Assembly: GCA_041307765.1 (NCBI GenBank)
Contig: JBFZCW010000211.1
Location: forward strand, 1 to 14,301
Direction of reading: 5' to 3'
Origin: DYRB01 sp041307765
GTDB taxonomy: Bacteria > Pseudomonadota > Gammaproteobacteria > Chromatiales > Chromatiaceae
Length of the DNA: 14,301 nt
The notes below the pieces were generated by a model that was not told the DNA's origin, made no database searches, and was given only the letters and a program-made list of their open reading frames with translations. This document shows positions 13,852 to 14,301 of this stretch, one piece after another. Numbering within the stretch: position 1 is the stretch's first letter; the number at the start of each line of letters is the position of its first letter. The position numbers and the translations under genes were made by a program.

Positions 13852-14197
13852 CGGCGAGCACCACGAGCTGCCGCCCATCCCGGGCAAACGCTACTTCACC
13901 ATCGGTGAGGTCAGCGAACTGTGCGGCGTTAAGCCGCATGTGCTGCGGTATTGGGAGCAGGAGTTCCCACAGCTCAAGCCTGTCAAGCGCCGTGGCAATC
14001 GTCGGTACTACCAGCGTCACGATGTCATCATGGTACGCCAGATCCGCAGCCTGCTTTACGAGCAGGGGTTCACCATCGGTGGGGCGCGGCAACAGCTCTC
14101 TGGAGAGTCCGCCAAGCAGGACGTCAGCCAGAGCCACCAGATTATCCGCCAATTGCGGACCGAGCTGGAAGAAATTCTGCAGACCCTGCGACGCTGA
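13832..14197 (+). CDS. MerR-family DNA-binding regulator linked to ihfA
   Basis: This encodes 121 residues, starting at an ATG inside the last codons of ihfA with GGTGG about 7 bases upstream. Residues 21-90 form a MerR-type winged helix-turn-helix: YFTIGEVSELCGVKPHVLRYWEQEFPQL, the wing KRRGNRRYYQRHDV, then the second helix pair IRSLLYEQGFTIGGARQQL. Residues about 98-121 form a short coiled coil for dimerisation. There is no C-terminal effector domain and no metal-ligand cysteines of the CueR, MerR or ZntR type; the only Cys is 31, in the HTH. Short MerR-like proteins in this position after ihfA are common in gammaproteobacteria such as Pseudomonas. Target genes and signal are unknown. It overlaps ihfA by 20 bases and is therefore co-translated with it. 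Confidence 0.9.
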   Translation: MLEASASGEHHELPPIPGKRYFTIGEVSELCGVKPHVLRYWEQEFPQLKPVKRRGNRRYYQRHDVIMVRQIRSLLYEQGFTIGGARQQLSGESAKQDVSQSHQIIRQLRTELEEILQTLRR

Positions 14198-14301
14198 CTC
14201 TTTGCCGAGCATAATCGGGTGAAGTGCCAGATAGCCTACCGCAGCGAATTTATGCGGCTCCGGACAGTTACATCGCTGTCTGTGGACCCTAATTCAAACT
14301 A
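14198..14301. other. right-end intergenic sequence, no gene seen
   Basis: No tRNA cloverleaf or coding stretch was found up to the window edge. Two weak inverted repeats are present, CCGCA (14239-14243) with TGCGG (14253-14257) and GACAG (14263-14267) with CTGTC (14276-14280). Neither is followed by a T run. Confidence 0.4.

Noticed and set aside
14198..14301. Expected tRNA gene after the ihfA-merR pair
   Set aside because: I tried to find acceptor, anticodon and T-loop elements and none fit within the remaining sequence.
1..14301. CRISPR arrays, rRNA genes, long tandem repeats
   Set aside because: No regularly spaced direct repeats or rRNA-like sequence were seen on reading either strand.

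Overview
The window reads as a high-GC gammaproteobacterial chromosome. A purple-sulfur-type Chromatiales relative is my best guess, based on GC-rich codon use, the class I fumarase, and the gene order tRNA-Val(GAC) - thrS - infC - rpmI - rplT - pheS - pheT - ihfA - merR-type gene. That order is the well-known translation/IHF cluster of gammaproteobacteria. The lineage is inference; the gene identities are mostly secure.

Left part (1-4750), accessory. The left edge cuts an IS1634-type transposase gene on the minus strand. Next to it is a minus-strand gene for a secreted protein built of two tandem repeats of about 88 residues, each with a Cys pair; its C-terminus may run into the insertion element. 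A roughly 700-bp stretch without a convincing gene follows. Then come a plus-strand UDP-glucuronate 4-epimerase-like gene (sugar-nucleotide supply for surface polysaccharide) and, convergent with it, an OmpA-family outer-membrane porin/peptidoglycan anchor.

Middle (4383-6292), minus strand: a class I [4Fe-4S] fumarate hydratase, followed 23 bp downstream by a small conserved-looking protein of unknown function with a Cys-x-Cys motif. A doubtful 68-codon ORF trails it.

Right part (6447-14197), plus strand: tRNA-Val(GAC) with a visible promoter, then the translation cluster. ThrRS is complete, with all zinc and editing-site ligands. IF3 begins at a non-canonical ATA codon behind a strong Shine-Dalgarno. 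bL35 follows a segment with two GC-rich hairpins where the L20 operator lies in E. coli. bL20 is followed by a 13-bp perfect palindromic terminator. Then come PheS, PheT, IHF-alpha and a MerR-type regulator, closely packed.

The most striking point is pheT. Its frame is stopped by TAA at 13398-13400, yet the same frame continues without a shift for 48 more codons, encodes the expected end of the anticodon-binding domain, and stops at 13545-13547, four bases before ihfA. Counting the TAA codon, the product would be 795 residues, the length of E. coli PheT. The same tail is AT-rich for this genome and contains a palindrome matching the IHF consensus at all specified positions but one, about 70 bp before ihfA. 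No CRISPR array, rRNA gene or clearly new multi-gene system was seen.
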